From positions 1-50,935 of the forward strand of contig JAZLLK010000063.1 in NCBI GenBank assembly GCA_045598105.1: 50,935 nt of DNA, given 5' to 3'. Position 1 is the stretch's first letter. Every line of letters begins with the position of its first letter. The notes beneath the pieces are model-generated. The model saw only the letters and a program-made list of their open reading frames with translations, did not search any database and had not been told where the DNA came from. The translations under genes and the position numbers were made by a program. Below are positions 27,611 through 34,493 of the stretch, piece by piece. The DNA comes from UBA1205 sp045598105. GTDB taxonomy: Bacteria; Bacteroidota; Bacteroidia; Bacteroidales; WCHB1-69.

Positions 27611-28474
27611 CTACATTTGCAACAACCGTATGCAGGTTACCAAACTATCCTTCCAATAAGGAATACTTATGCCAAAATGCTGTTTTATTTTACTTTTATC
27701 TAACACACTGTAATAAGGACGGCTTGCCTTGGCCTTGTATTGAGCCCCTAATATAGTATTCACCTTGCAGGTCTTATGCGATATCTCCATTATAGCCTGA
27801 GAAAAATCATACCATGATATGGCACCCTCATTGGAAAAATGATAGCACTGCACGCCCGCTACCCTAGCATTATTATTTACTATACACATAATAGCTTCAG
27901 CCAAATCACCGGCATACGTGGGCGTTCCCACCTGATCACACACTACCGATATTTGCTCCTTTTCAGTACCCAAACGAAGCATGGTTTTAACAAAATTATT
28001 GCCATACTCACTGTATAGCCACGCCGTGCGAATTATCACGCCCCTACAGCCACTTTGCATCATGGCCTGCTCTCCTTGCCACTTGGTGGAACCATACACC
28101 GATACCGGAGAGGTTGCATCGGTTTCTACATATGGACAATAATGTAAACCGTCAAATACATAGTCAGTAGAAATATGCACCATAAATACATTATACCTGT
28201 ACGCCGCCTCACTAAGCAACTGTACTGCATACCGGTTAATTCTGTCAGCAAGTTCCGGCTCGTCCTCAGCCTTATCTACCGCCGTATAGGCGGCACAATT
28301 TATCATTACCTGCGGCTTGTATACTGATATGTATTTATCTATAGCCTCTGCATTGGTAATGTCTATATCCTCTATGTCGGTAAACACAAATTCATGCTCC
28401 CCTACATGCTCTTTATCATAATCCTGCATTTTATGGCCTAACTGACCATGCGCACCAAAAACAACTATCCTCAT
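27611..28474 (-). CDS. rmlD: dTDP-4-dehydrorhamnose reductase
   Basis: 287 residues, standard length. The N-terminal NAD(P)-binding motif is VVFGAHGQLGHKM, with Gly at 7, 10 and 13. The catalytic YxxxK is YGSTKWQGE (Tyr about 126), with the Thr/Asp pair in HISTDYVFDG. NCAAYTAVDKAEDE is the family hallmark. It makes dTDP-L-rhamnose, the last step of the rml pathway, for surface polysaccharide. No rmlA, rmlB or rmlC is in the window. It lies 4 bases after the murL-like gene. Confidence 0.93.
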   Translation of the reverse strand: MRIVVFGAHGQLGHKMQDYDKEHVGEHEFVFTDIEDIDITNAEAIDKYISVYKPQVMINCAAYTAVDKAEDEPELADRINRYAVQLLSEAAYRYNVFMVHISTDYVFDGLHYCPYVETDATSPVSVYGSTKWQGEQAMMQSGCRGVIIRTAWLYSEYGNNFVKTMLRLGTEKEQISVVCDQVGTPTYAGDLAEAIMCIVNNNARVAGVQCYHFSNEGAISWYDFSQAIMEISHKTCKVNTILGAQYKAKASRPYYSVLDKSKIKQHFGISIPYWKDSLVTCIRLLQM

Positions 28475-28478
28475 ATCC

Positions 28479-29861
28479 CTATTTTATTTTTAACCACTGC
28501 TTTAATATTTCTTCATCTTCCGTTTTTAAAAAATGTATGGTATTCCACTGCTGCAATGTACTTGCCATAGACACCTTTTTGTATTTTTCATATAATGGCG
28601 TTTGTACATAATACTTAAGCAATACAGGCATCTCATGTAAAGCATACCTTCCTGCGGTATAGGCCAACGACAGGTTCACCTCGTCTATAGTTCCTACACA
28701 CTCAAATGGCTTGGAAGGCGTCATGCCGCACAACTCCTGCAACTCATCCAGCAACGATTCCTTGTTCAACAGGTTCTCCCCATATATTTTTTCCAACATA
28801 TCCGCATCTATAAACGGGGACAATATAATATATGTAAACAGGCATTTAGCACAATTACAGCACCATATATTCTGCTTACTTCCCGCATTACAGCTTTTAT
28901 ACGAACTATAATACTTGCTGCATTGCGAAAACAAATAAGCTATTTGCAATTCACTTATAGGACGTAAAAAACTATAATAGTTCAACTCCGGATGTATATA
29001 TTCGGCTACATAATTGCGGAAATCCCGCTCAAATTCTACCGACTTGGAATACTGATGATTCACATTCATACCCTTTACCGTAGACTCGTTAGCGCTATTT
29101 TCATTCGATAAGGCTATATTCTTACGACCGCTCATACAGGCACATAGCAAAGTATAAAATGCCAACATAGCCGAAAACGGCGTGTGCCCGTTTAAATATC
29201 CTTGCGTATTCAATTCCAAAAGCCGGGGGGATATGGTACGATTTAATTCAAAAAAATTACCGTCAAAACCGGCCTTTTGCACACACTCCACAGTAGCCCC
29301 CCTGGGATTAATAATTAAAGGTATAATATCCTGACTGCGTTGTAAAGCCTCCAATGTAACCACAGAATCCTTCCCCCCCCCTATAGGTACTATGGTTTTA
29401 TTGACCAAACTTACCTTCACCATAGGCTTTATACTACCCTCAGCCTCTATCTGCATAAAATTCTGCTCCGTAGCCTGTATTCCATTAGTATAAAAAAACT
29501 CTCCTAAACCATTAAAATACAACTTTTTCCAAAAACCTATAGCATCGGTATCCAATCCGCCGGCCTTCACCACTACCTTGGGAGAACACACCGCCTTCCA
29601 ATAACTTACCAACTCCACCATGCCTAACTGGAAAAACAAGGTATCTAATTCCTGCAAACTATGATGCGACAAAAATGAAGTATATTCGGCATGATTTTTT
29701 ATAATAGTGCAGGGTTCCATTACCACATCATTTCCGGCCGTATAACGAAATTGCACCTTAATATCTCCATCTATAATATTGTAAGTATATGATTCAAATA
29801 TAAATACAGGATATTGCTGTCTCAATTGTTCATATAACCGACCTTTATTTTTTACTTCCAT
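28479..29861 (-). CDS. murL: MurL-type UDP-MurNAc-L-Ala-L-Glu epimerase (candidate)
   Basis: 460 residues from the ATG at 29861; the open frame begins eight codons earlier but overlaps the probable promoter. An ATP-pyrophosphatase-like loop PIGGGKDSVVTLEAL lies at about 158-172. Other blocks are SYWKAVCSPKVVVKAGG, GLGEFFYTNGIQ, LNTQGYLNGHTPFSAML, NENSANES, NHQYSKSVEFE, the cysteine cluster CCNCAKCLFTYII and KPFECVGT. From memory these match the MurL family, which epimerises the terminal L-Glu of UDP-MurNAc-L-Ala-L-Glu and so provides D-Glu without a glutamate racemase. The loop is encoded by nine consecutive G (29373-29381). The gene leads a minus-strand operon with rmlD. If not MurL, it is still a PP-loop enzyme. 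Confidence 0.8.
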   Translation of the reverse strand: MEVKNKGRLYEQLRQQYPVFIFESYTYNIIDGDIKVQFRYTAGNDVVMEPCTIIKNHAEYTSFLSHHSLQELDTLFFQLGMVELVSYWKAVCSPKVVVKAGGLDTDAIGFWKKLYFNGLGEFFYTNGIQATEQNFMQIEAEGSIKPMVKVSLVNKTIVPIGGGKDSVVTLEALQRSQDIIPLIINPRGATVECVQKAGFDGNFFELNRTISPRLLELNTQGYLNGHTPFSAMLAFYTLLCACMSGRKNIALSNENSANESTVKGMNVNHQYSKSVEFERDFRNYVAEYIHPELNYYSFLRPISELQIAYLFSQCSKYYSSYKSCNAGSKQNIWCCNCAKCLFTYIILSPFIDADMLEKIYGENLLNKESLLDELQELCGMTPSKPFECVGTIDEVNLSLAYTAGRYALHEMPVLLKYYVQTPLYEKYKKVSMASTLQQWNTIHFLKTEDEEILKQWLKIK

Positions 29862-29882
29862 ACTTTCTCTTTTTACATTTTG

Positions 29883-29890
29883 CAAGTTTA
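29883..29890 (-). promoter_or_regulatory. Probable promoter -7 element of the murL operon (TAAACTTG)
   Basis: One mismatch to TAnnTTTG, 21 bases before the preferred ATG at 29861. If it is real, the upstream start at 29885 cannot be used. The rest of the 200-base gap to the tRNA gene is very AT-rich. Confidence 0.35.
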
Positions 29891-30072
29891 CTAAAAAAAA
29901 CTGAGAAATTCCACATTTTCATACATAAATTTACCAAATTTTTAGTGTTTATTTTTCCATTATAAACGAACACATATACACAATAGTATTTTTTATAATA
30001 TTAATATACAATTACTTAAATATTTTTAAAAAAAATTTTTTACTATCCATACATTCGTATTATTTTTTTATA

Positions 30073-30080
30073 TACCTTTG
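30073..30080 (+). promoter_or_regulatory. Promoter -7 element of tRNA-Arg (TACCTTTG)
   Basis: Exact TAnnTTTG, 19 bases before the tRNA 5' end. Confidence 0.65.
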
Positions 30081-30099
30081 CACATTGAACAAACAAGAT

Positions 30100-30173
30100 G
30101 GCTCCGTGGCTCAACTGAATAGAGCATCTGACTACGGATCAGAAGGTTACAGGTTTGAATCCTGTCGGAGTCA
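30100..30173 (+). tRNA. tRNA-Arg (anticodon ACG)
   Basis: 74 bases. The acceptor stem GGCTCCG pairs with CGGAGTC (one G-U). The D arm is GCTCAACTGAATAGAGC. The anticodon stem is TCTGA/TCAGA with loop CTACGGA, giving anticodon ACG, which is normally edited to ICG and reads CGN Arg codons. The T arm is ACAGG-TTTGAAT-CCTGT. The discriminator is A and CCA is not encoded. It is a single-gene unit with its own promoter and a terminator 4 bases after its end. Confidence 0.97.
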
Positions 30174-30176
30174 CTC

Positions 30177-30206
30177 AAGCATTCTCGCAGGAGAATGCTT
30201 TTTTTA
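30177..30206 (+). terminator. Intrinsic terminator of tRNA-Arg
   Basis: A perfect 10-base stem AAGCATTCTC / GAGAATGCTT with loop GCAG, followed by a T-run. It ends 20 bases before the next ATG. Confidence 0.93.
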
Positions 30207-30226
30207 TTCCATAACACACACAGCTT

Positions 30227-31660
30227 ATGCAGGCTAAAATATATTTCACTATTATATTTGTTATAGGCTTATACTCCGCCTTTGCTCAATCGGAAGCCGA
30301 TAACTTTCACAAATACTGCACCTATCGGCAGCGTTTTTCCCAATATTTCATGGTTTCAGGTTCGCGACAGGGCGAATGCATGGTTATAGGTAATAGGAAC
30401 CGTTTTTTTAACACCCGCATCAGCTACGGACAACATGGTATACAATTCGGCTATTATTTAGGCATGCTCTCCACCGAATACGCCCTGCTCATACAATATG
30501 CCCAATATGAGCATGCCGACAGCACCCTGCATGAGCTTCAACGTGCCATTACGGCATATTGCGAATATATGGACCAATGTGAGTACTACTTTGACAAACC
30601 CAATGTGGTAGACGGATTTTTTGTAAGAGAAAATGTACCTGTCAATTTTTTAGACACCTCCACCGCTGCAGGCTTAGAACATATGCTATGGCTTAATCAG
30701 GGGCTCACGCCCCAAAACGTGTATATTACCGCACAAGACAGTTTTTACATGCTTCCTAAAGGCATGCCCGGCTATATTAACGGACTATATCAGGTATATG
30801 AAAAAAAAGAAATAATGAGTCAGGATGAAGCCTACGGCGTAATGACAGGGCTTGCCTTAACAGCCAAATGCGTACCTCCATTGGCCGACAAAGCCAAAGA
30901 ACTGTTTCGCCTCATTACGCTGCAAATTATAGGCATTAACGCATATAGCGACTGTAAAAATGAAGGTTATATCATAAAAAAGCCCGACTGCGAACCCATT
31001 TCCGAATCAGGCGGCGGCAGCACCGCCCTATTCGGCTACGGCATAGCCTGCGCCGCCGCCTGCGTTACAGGTATGCCCATTGACAGTTTTATTAATACCT
31101 TTACACCTAAAGATTATCGCCACAGTTTGTCAGTATATCAGCTTACAGGCAAACTTCGTGTTCCCATAGGCTTTAACAATATGTATTATATGTGGAAAAT
31201 ATGCGGCAGAGGCATACCCGGACAACAGGAATGGAATAGAGCCATGGGAGCCACCCTGGGTGCCTTGGGAAACAGCTGGGGCAAACACACCGACAAAAGT
31301 ATCACCAAAAACGTGTATTGGACCAAAGGCAACAAACAACACGACTGGCGAACTTTCTACCTTTCCCTATGGCGAATTCTGCACAACAAACCGGCAGACA
31401 AAAACGAAGCGTATCTCATACAACAGGAACTCAATAACGCCCCACCTTACGGCCCTTATAACTATAAAACGGAACAACACCCACACAACTACGCCCCCGG
31501 CGGATGGGCATACATATATCGATATAGAGCCACATTAGATGAACAATACAACGGCAGCACCCTTACCGGCAATTTTAACGGACTGGACTATATGCTCATG
31601 TATAATATGTACCGACTATTATACAATAACAACAACACCATGCCCGCCTATCAATGGTAG
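30227..31660 (+). CDS. Exported protein of unknown function, helical
   Basis: 477 residues. The signal peptide ends in YSAFAQ (about 20). The mature protein is mainly helical, with aromatic-rich repeats of helix pairs (GIQFGYYLGMLSTEYALL, AYGVMTGLALTAKCV, LFGYGIACAAACVTG) suggestive of an alpha/alpha barrel such as occurs in glycan-active enzymes. A Gly/Ser-rich loop SESGGGSTAL and a conserved-looking APGGWAYIYRY segment near the end could form an active site. No known catalytic motif is identified and no sorting domain is visible. It is isolated between a tRNA terminator and the pcrB promoter, so probably monocistronic. The function is not recognised. Confidence 0.65.
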   Translation: MQAKIYFTIIFVIGLYSAFAQSEADNFHKYCTYRQRFSQYFMVSGSRQGECMVIGNRNRFFNTRISYGQHGIQFGYYLGMLSTEYALLIQYAQYEHADSTLHELQRAITAYCEYMDQCEYYFDKPNVVDGFFVRENVPVNFLDTSTAAGLEHMLWLNQGLTPQNVYITAQDSFYMLPKGMPGYINGLYQVYEKKEIMSQDEAYGVMTGLALTAKCVPPLADKAKELFRLITLQIIGINAYSDCKNEGYIIKKPDCEPISESGGGSTALFGYGIACAAACVTGMPIDSFINTFTPKDYRHSLSVYQLTGKLRVPIGFNNMYYMWKICGRGIPGQQEWNRAMGATLGALGNSWGKHTDKSITKNVYWTKGNKQHDWRTFYLSLWRILHNKPADKNEAYLIQQELNNAPPYGPYNYKTEQHPHNYAPGGWAYIYRYRATLDEQYNGSTLTGNFNGLDYMLMYNMYRLLYNNNNTMPAYQW

Positions 31661-31734
31661 TAACCGACACATTTTTTTCTGCTAAAAAAAATGTATTCCC
31701 CACTAAAAAAAATGACGCTTTCAAAAAAAAATTG

Positions 31735-31742
31735 TACTTTTG
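31735..31742 (+). promoter_or_regulatory. Promoter -7 element of pcrB (TACTTTTG)
   Basis: Exact TAnnTTTG that lies inside the longer open frame. A start here means translation must begin downstream, supporting the ATG at 31781. Confidence 0.55.
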
Positions 31743-31780
31743 CAGTTTTATGTACCTGCGTGCGAAATAGAATATGGAAT

Positions 31781-32536
31781 ATGGGTGTAAAAGATATAAT
31801 TTTTAATAATGACAAAAAAATAGCATGGCTGTGTGACCCCGATAAGTTGTCTGATGAAAAACTGATATACACGGCACGTTGTGCTCAAAATGCCGGTGTT
31901 GATATGATTCTTACAGGAGGCAGTCTTCTACAATTTAACGGACTGAACCATTGCATAGAAACCATTAAATCAGTATGCTCATTGCCTGTAGTATTGTTTC
32001 CGGGCAATTGCATGCAAATAAGTCCTTTGGCTGATGCCATACTATTTTTGTCACTCATTTCCGGACGCAATGCCGACCTGCTCATAGGTCAGCACGTAAA
32101 CGTAGCCTATCAGTTACTTCAAAGCAATATGGAAATTATCCCTACAGGTTATATGCTTATAGACAGCGGCATGCCTACCAGCGTAAGCTATATAAGCAAT
32201 ACCACCCCCATTCCCCGAGACAAAACCGATATAGCCGTAAGCACGGCGCTGGCAGGTAAACTACTTGGTCTGCAAGCTATATACCTGGAAGCCGGAAGCG
32301 GAGCCGCTCTCACCGTTCCCTTTAAATGCATTAAAGACGTAAAAGACACTACCGGCATGCCCGTGATAGTAGGAGGCGGCATTACCAATGGTAAAATAGC
32401 CAAAAGTATACTGCTCAATGGTGCCGACATGATAGTAATAGGCAATGCCGTAGAAGAAAATCCTGACTGCCTATATGAAATATGCTCTTACGTAAAAAAC
32501 ACACACGCCAATGCCGAAGAAAACAACCGACAATAA
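31781..32536 (+). CDS. pcrB: Geranylgeranylglyceryl/heptaprenylglyceryl phosphate synthase (PcrB family)
   Basis: 251 residues from the ATG at 31781; the frame is open 90 bases further up, but the promoter sits within that stretch. It has a TIM-barrel with DPDK near the N-terminus, GVDMILTGGSLL, the PVVLFPGN strand, FLSLISGRNADLLIGQHV, the phosphate-binding IYLEAGSGA, VIVGGGI and MIVIGNAVEENP. The family transfers a prenyl chain to glycerol-1-phosphate, forming an archaeal-type ether-lipid precursor. Chain length cannot be read with confidence here. The 3' end overlaps the Fur-like gene by 26 bases. Confidence 0.9.
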   Translation: MGVKDIIFNNDKKIAWLCDPDKLSDEKLIYTARCAQNAGVDMILTGGSLLQFNGLNHCIETIKSVCSLPVVLFPGNCMQISPLADAILFLSLISGRNADLLIGQHVNVAYQLLQSNMEIIPTGYMLIDSGMPTSVSYISNTTPIPRDKTDIAVSTALAGKLLGLQAIYLEAGSGAALTVPFKCIKDVKDTTGMPVIVGGGITNGKIAKSILLNGADMIVIGNAVEENPDCLYEICSYVKNTHANAEENNRQ

Positions 32537-32954
32537 GGATCCTTACACAGCATTGTTCTGCTCATATTTAAGCCGACATAAGCTCAGTAAAACTTCGGAA
32601 CGAATGTCCATTGCCACTACCATAGCCACATTAAACAGGCATTTTACCATACAGGAGCTACATGCTTACCTTAAAGAGCACAAATATAATACCAGTTTAT
32701 CCACTTTATATAGCAATTTAAACCTGCTCATTCAAGCAGGACTGCTACGCAAATATACATTTGATAACGCCTCACCCTATTATGAAAAATGCCTGCCCCG
32801 CAATAACTACGGACACATATATAATAATAATAACCATAACATTATAGAATTTACCGACCCCCGCATAACCCAAATTATTTCCGCAGTAGAACGCAAATAT
32901 AAAATAAAAGTACTGCAACACAATTTTATACTTTATACCGATAATCAACAATAA
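32511..32954 (+). CDS. Fur-family regulator lacking canonical metal ligands
   Basis: 147 residues. The winged-helix half is typical: KLSKTSERMSIATTIATLNRHFTIQELHAYLKEH is represented by its core RHFTIQELHAYLKEH, then SLSTLYSNLNLLIQAGLLRKY, the Fur recognition-helix region. The dimerisation half is short. Where Fur proteins carry a His-rich HHHH-LxCxxCG segment, this one has YGHIYNNNNHNIIEF, with no CxxC pair. No C-terminal CxxC is present either. It may therefore sense something other than iron or zinc, or act constitutively. It overlaps the 3' end of pcrB and precedes an NFU iron-sulfur scaffold gene by 24 bases, an intriguing pairing. Confidence 0.75.
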   Translation: MPKKTTDNKDPYTALFCSYLSRHKLSKTSERMSIATTIATLNRHFTIQELHAYLKEHKYNTSLSTLYSNLNLLIQAGLLRKYTFDNASPYYEKCLPRNNYGHIYNNNNHNIIEFTDPRITQIISAVERKYKIKVLQHNFILYTDNQQ

Positions 32955-32978
32955 TAATCACATATAACACATAGTATT

Positions 32979-33224
32979 ATGGAAGCTTCAATAGAACAAA
33001 AGGTAAAATATATTATTGACCAAATTCGTCCTCAATTACAAGCCGACGGTGGAGATATCCGATTGGTAGAAGTACTGGAGAATGGTACCGTAATGGTAGA
33101 ACTTCGCGGAGCCTGCGGCTCATGCCCCCACAGCCGTATTACACTCAAAAACGGAGTAGAAGCCGTTCTCAAACAATACATTCCCGAAGTGGACCATGTA
33201 GAAGATATTAATTTAGGTTGCTAA
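32979..33224 (+). CDS. NifU C-terminal-domain (NFU) iron-sulfur scaffold protein
   Basis: 81 residues, a single NFU domain. The metal-binding CxxC is RGACGSCPHS (Cys 46 and Cys 49), after RPQLQADGGDIRLVEV, the standard family start. Such small proteins carry or assemble 4Fe-4S clusters for delivery to target enzymes. It follows the Fur-like gene and precedes ychF by 25 bases; all three may be co-transcribed from the pcrB promoter. Confidence 0.93.
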   Translation: MEASIEQKVKYIIDQIRPQLQADGGDIRLVEVLENGTVMVELRGACGSCPHSRITLKNGVEAVLKQYIPEVDHVEDINLGC

Positions 33225-33249
33225 TAATAATCATACAAATCACTATATT

Positions 33250-34344
33250 ATGGGACTCAAATGTGGTATAGTAGGTATTACCAATTCAGGTAAAACCACC
33301 CTATTCAATTGCATGAGCAATACCAAAGCACAAGTTACTAATTTTGCTTTCAGCACCGGCAAGTCTAATATAGGTATATGTAACGTCCCCGACCCGCGTT
33401 TGGACGAAATAGCCCGCCTGGTTCCGGCAGAAAAACAAGTGCCGGCCACGGTAGAAATAGTAGATATTCCCGGCCTTACCAAAGGAGCCAGCATGGGAGA
33501 AGGCATAGGCAACTCTTTTTTGGCCGACATTCGTTTGTGTGACACCTTAATACACGTGCTGCGATGCTTTGACGACCCTAATCTGCCTCACGTAGATAAC
33601 AGCATTAACCCCGTACGTGACATAGAAACGGTAGATTTGGAATTACAGGTAAAAGATTTGGAACAAATAGAACGTAAAATACAAAAAGTAGAAAAAGCCG
33701 CTAAAGTTGGAGATAAAGACGCCCGATTCCAACTGGAGGTACTACATAAATACAAAAACCATTTGGAAAACTTTGAAAACGTTCGCACACTGGAAGCTAC
33801 CGATAATGAAAAAGCCGTAGTAGCTGATATGATGCTACTCACCGCAAAAAAATGCCTGTACGTATGCAATGTGGACGAAAAATCAGTACTCACAGGCAAT
33901 GCATACTCCCAAGCCGTGAACGATTTTTTAAAAGATAAAAATGAAGAAATGCTTGTAATAGCAGGTAAATTAGAAGCCGACATAGCAGAACTGGAACCTG
34001 AAGACCAGGCACTGTTTTTGGAAGACGTAGGTCTAAAAGAACCCGGCGTAAACAAATTACTGCGATCTGCCTACAAAACACTTAATTTAATATCATTCTT
34101 TACCGTGGGCGGCAAAGAAAACCGTGCATGGACCATTACCCATGGTATGGCCGCCCCTCAAGCCGCCGGCGTTATACATAGCGACTTGGAAAGAGGTTTT
34201 ATACGTGCTGAAGTTATCAAATATAATGACCTCGTACAATATGGGTCAGAACTCAAATGCAAAGAAGCCGGAAAATTAGCCATAGAAGGCAAAAACTACA
34301 TAGTAGAAGACGGCGACATACTTCACATTCGCTTCAATATATAA
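33250..34344 (+). CDS. ychF: Redox-regulated ATPase YchF
   Basis: 364 residues, standard length. The OBG-type G domain has G1 GITNSGKTTLFN (about 7-18), the DPRLDEIARL segment and DIPGLTKGASMGEGIGN (G3). The G4 position lacks a canonical NKxD (VCNVDEKS), in line with ATP preference. A coiled-coil insert follows, and a C-terminal TGS domain contains FFTVGGKENRAW and GDILHIRFNI. YchF binds ribosomes and responds to oxidative stress. It is the last gene of the pcrB run; a large hairpin lies downstream. Confidence 0.96.
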   Translation: MGLKCGIVGITNSGKTTLFNCMSNTKAQVTNFAFSTGKSNIGICNVPDPRLDEIARLVPAEKQVPATVEIVDIPGLTKGASMGEGIGNSFLADIRLCDTLIHVLRCFDDPNLPHVDNSINPVRDIETVDLELQVKDLEQIERKIQKVEKAAKVGDKDARFQLEVLHKYKNHLENFENVRTLEATDNEKAVVADMMLLTAKKCLYVCNVDEKSVLTGNAYSQAVNDFLKDKNEEMLVIAGKLEADIAELEPEDQALFLEDVGLKEPGVNKLLRSAYKTLNLISFFTVGGKENRAWTITHGMAAPQAAGVIHSDLERGFIRAEVIKYNDLVQYGSELKCKEAGKLAIEGKNYIVEDGDILHIRFNI

Positions 34345-34362
34345 CTCAATATCATACTCTTT

Positions 34363-34402
34363 TTATTTGTGCAGAACACCTTTGGGGGGGTTGCACAAAT
34401 AA
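34363..34402. repeat. Long hairpin with G7 loop between ychF and the CAP-domain gene
   Basis: An 11-base perfect inverted repeat, TTATTTGTGCA / TGCACAAATAA, encloses an 18-base centre containing ACACC and a run of seven G. It is not followed by a T-run on the plus strand. It may stop or stabilise the ychF message, or be a regulatory site. Confidence 0.55.
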
Positions 34403-34453
34403 TGTTAATAAAAAAAAATGAACAAACTCCTGTTAATATATTCATAAAAGTAT

Positions 34454-34461
34454 TATCTTTG
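34454..34461 (+). promoter_or_regulatory. Promoter -7 element of the CAP/OmpA operon (TATCTTTG)
   Basis: Exact TAnnTTTG, 32 bases before the ATG at 34494. Confidence 0.6.
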
Positions 34462-34493
34462 CTTTTTAAATATAGTATAGAAACAGACACATT

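Noticed and set aside
31691..31780. Upstream start for the PcrB-family protein
   Set aside because: The promoter at 31735-31742 lies within it and the residues have no family match.
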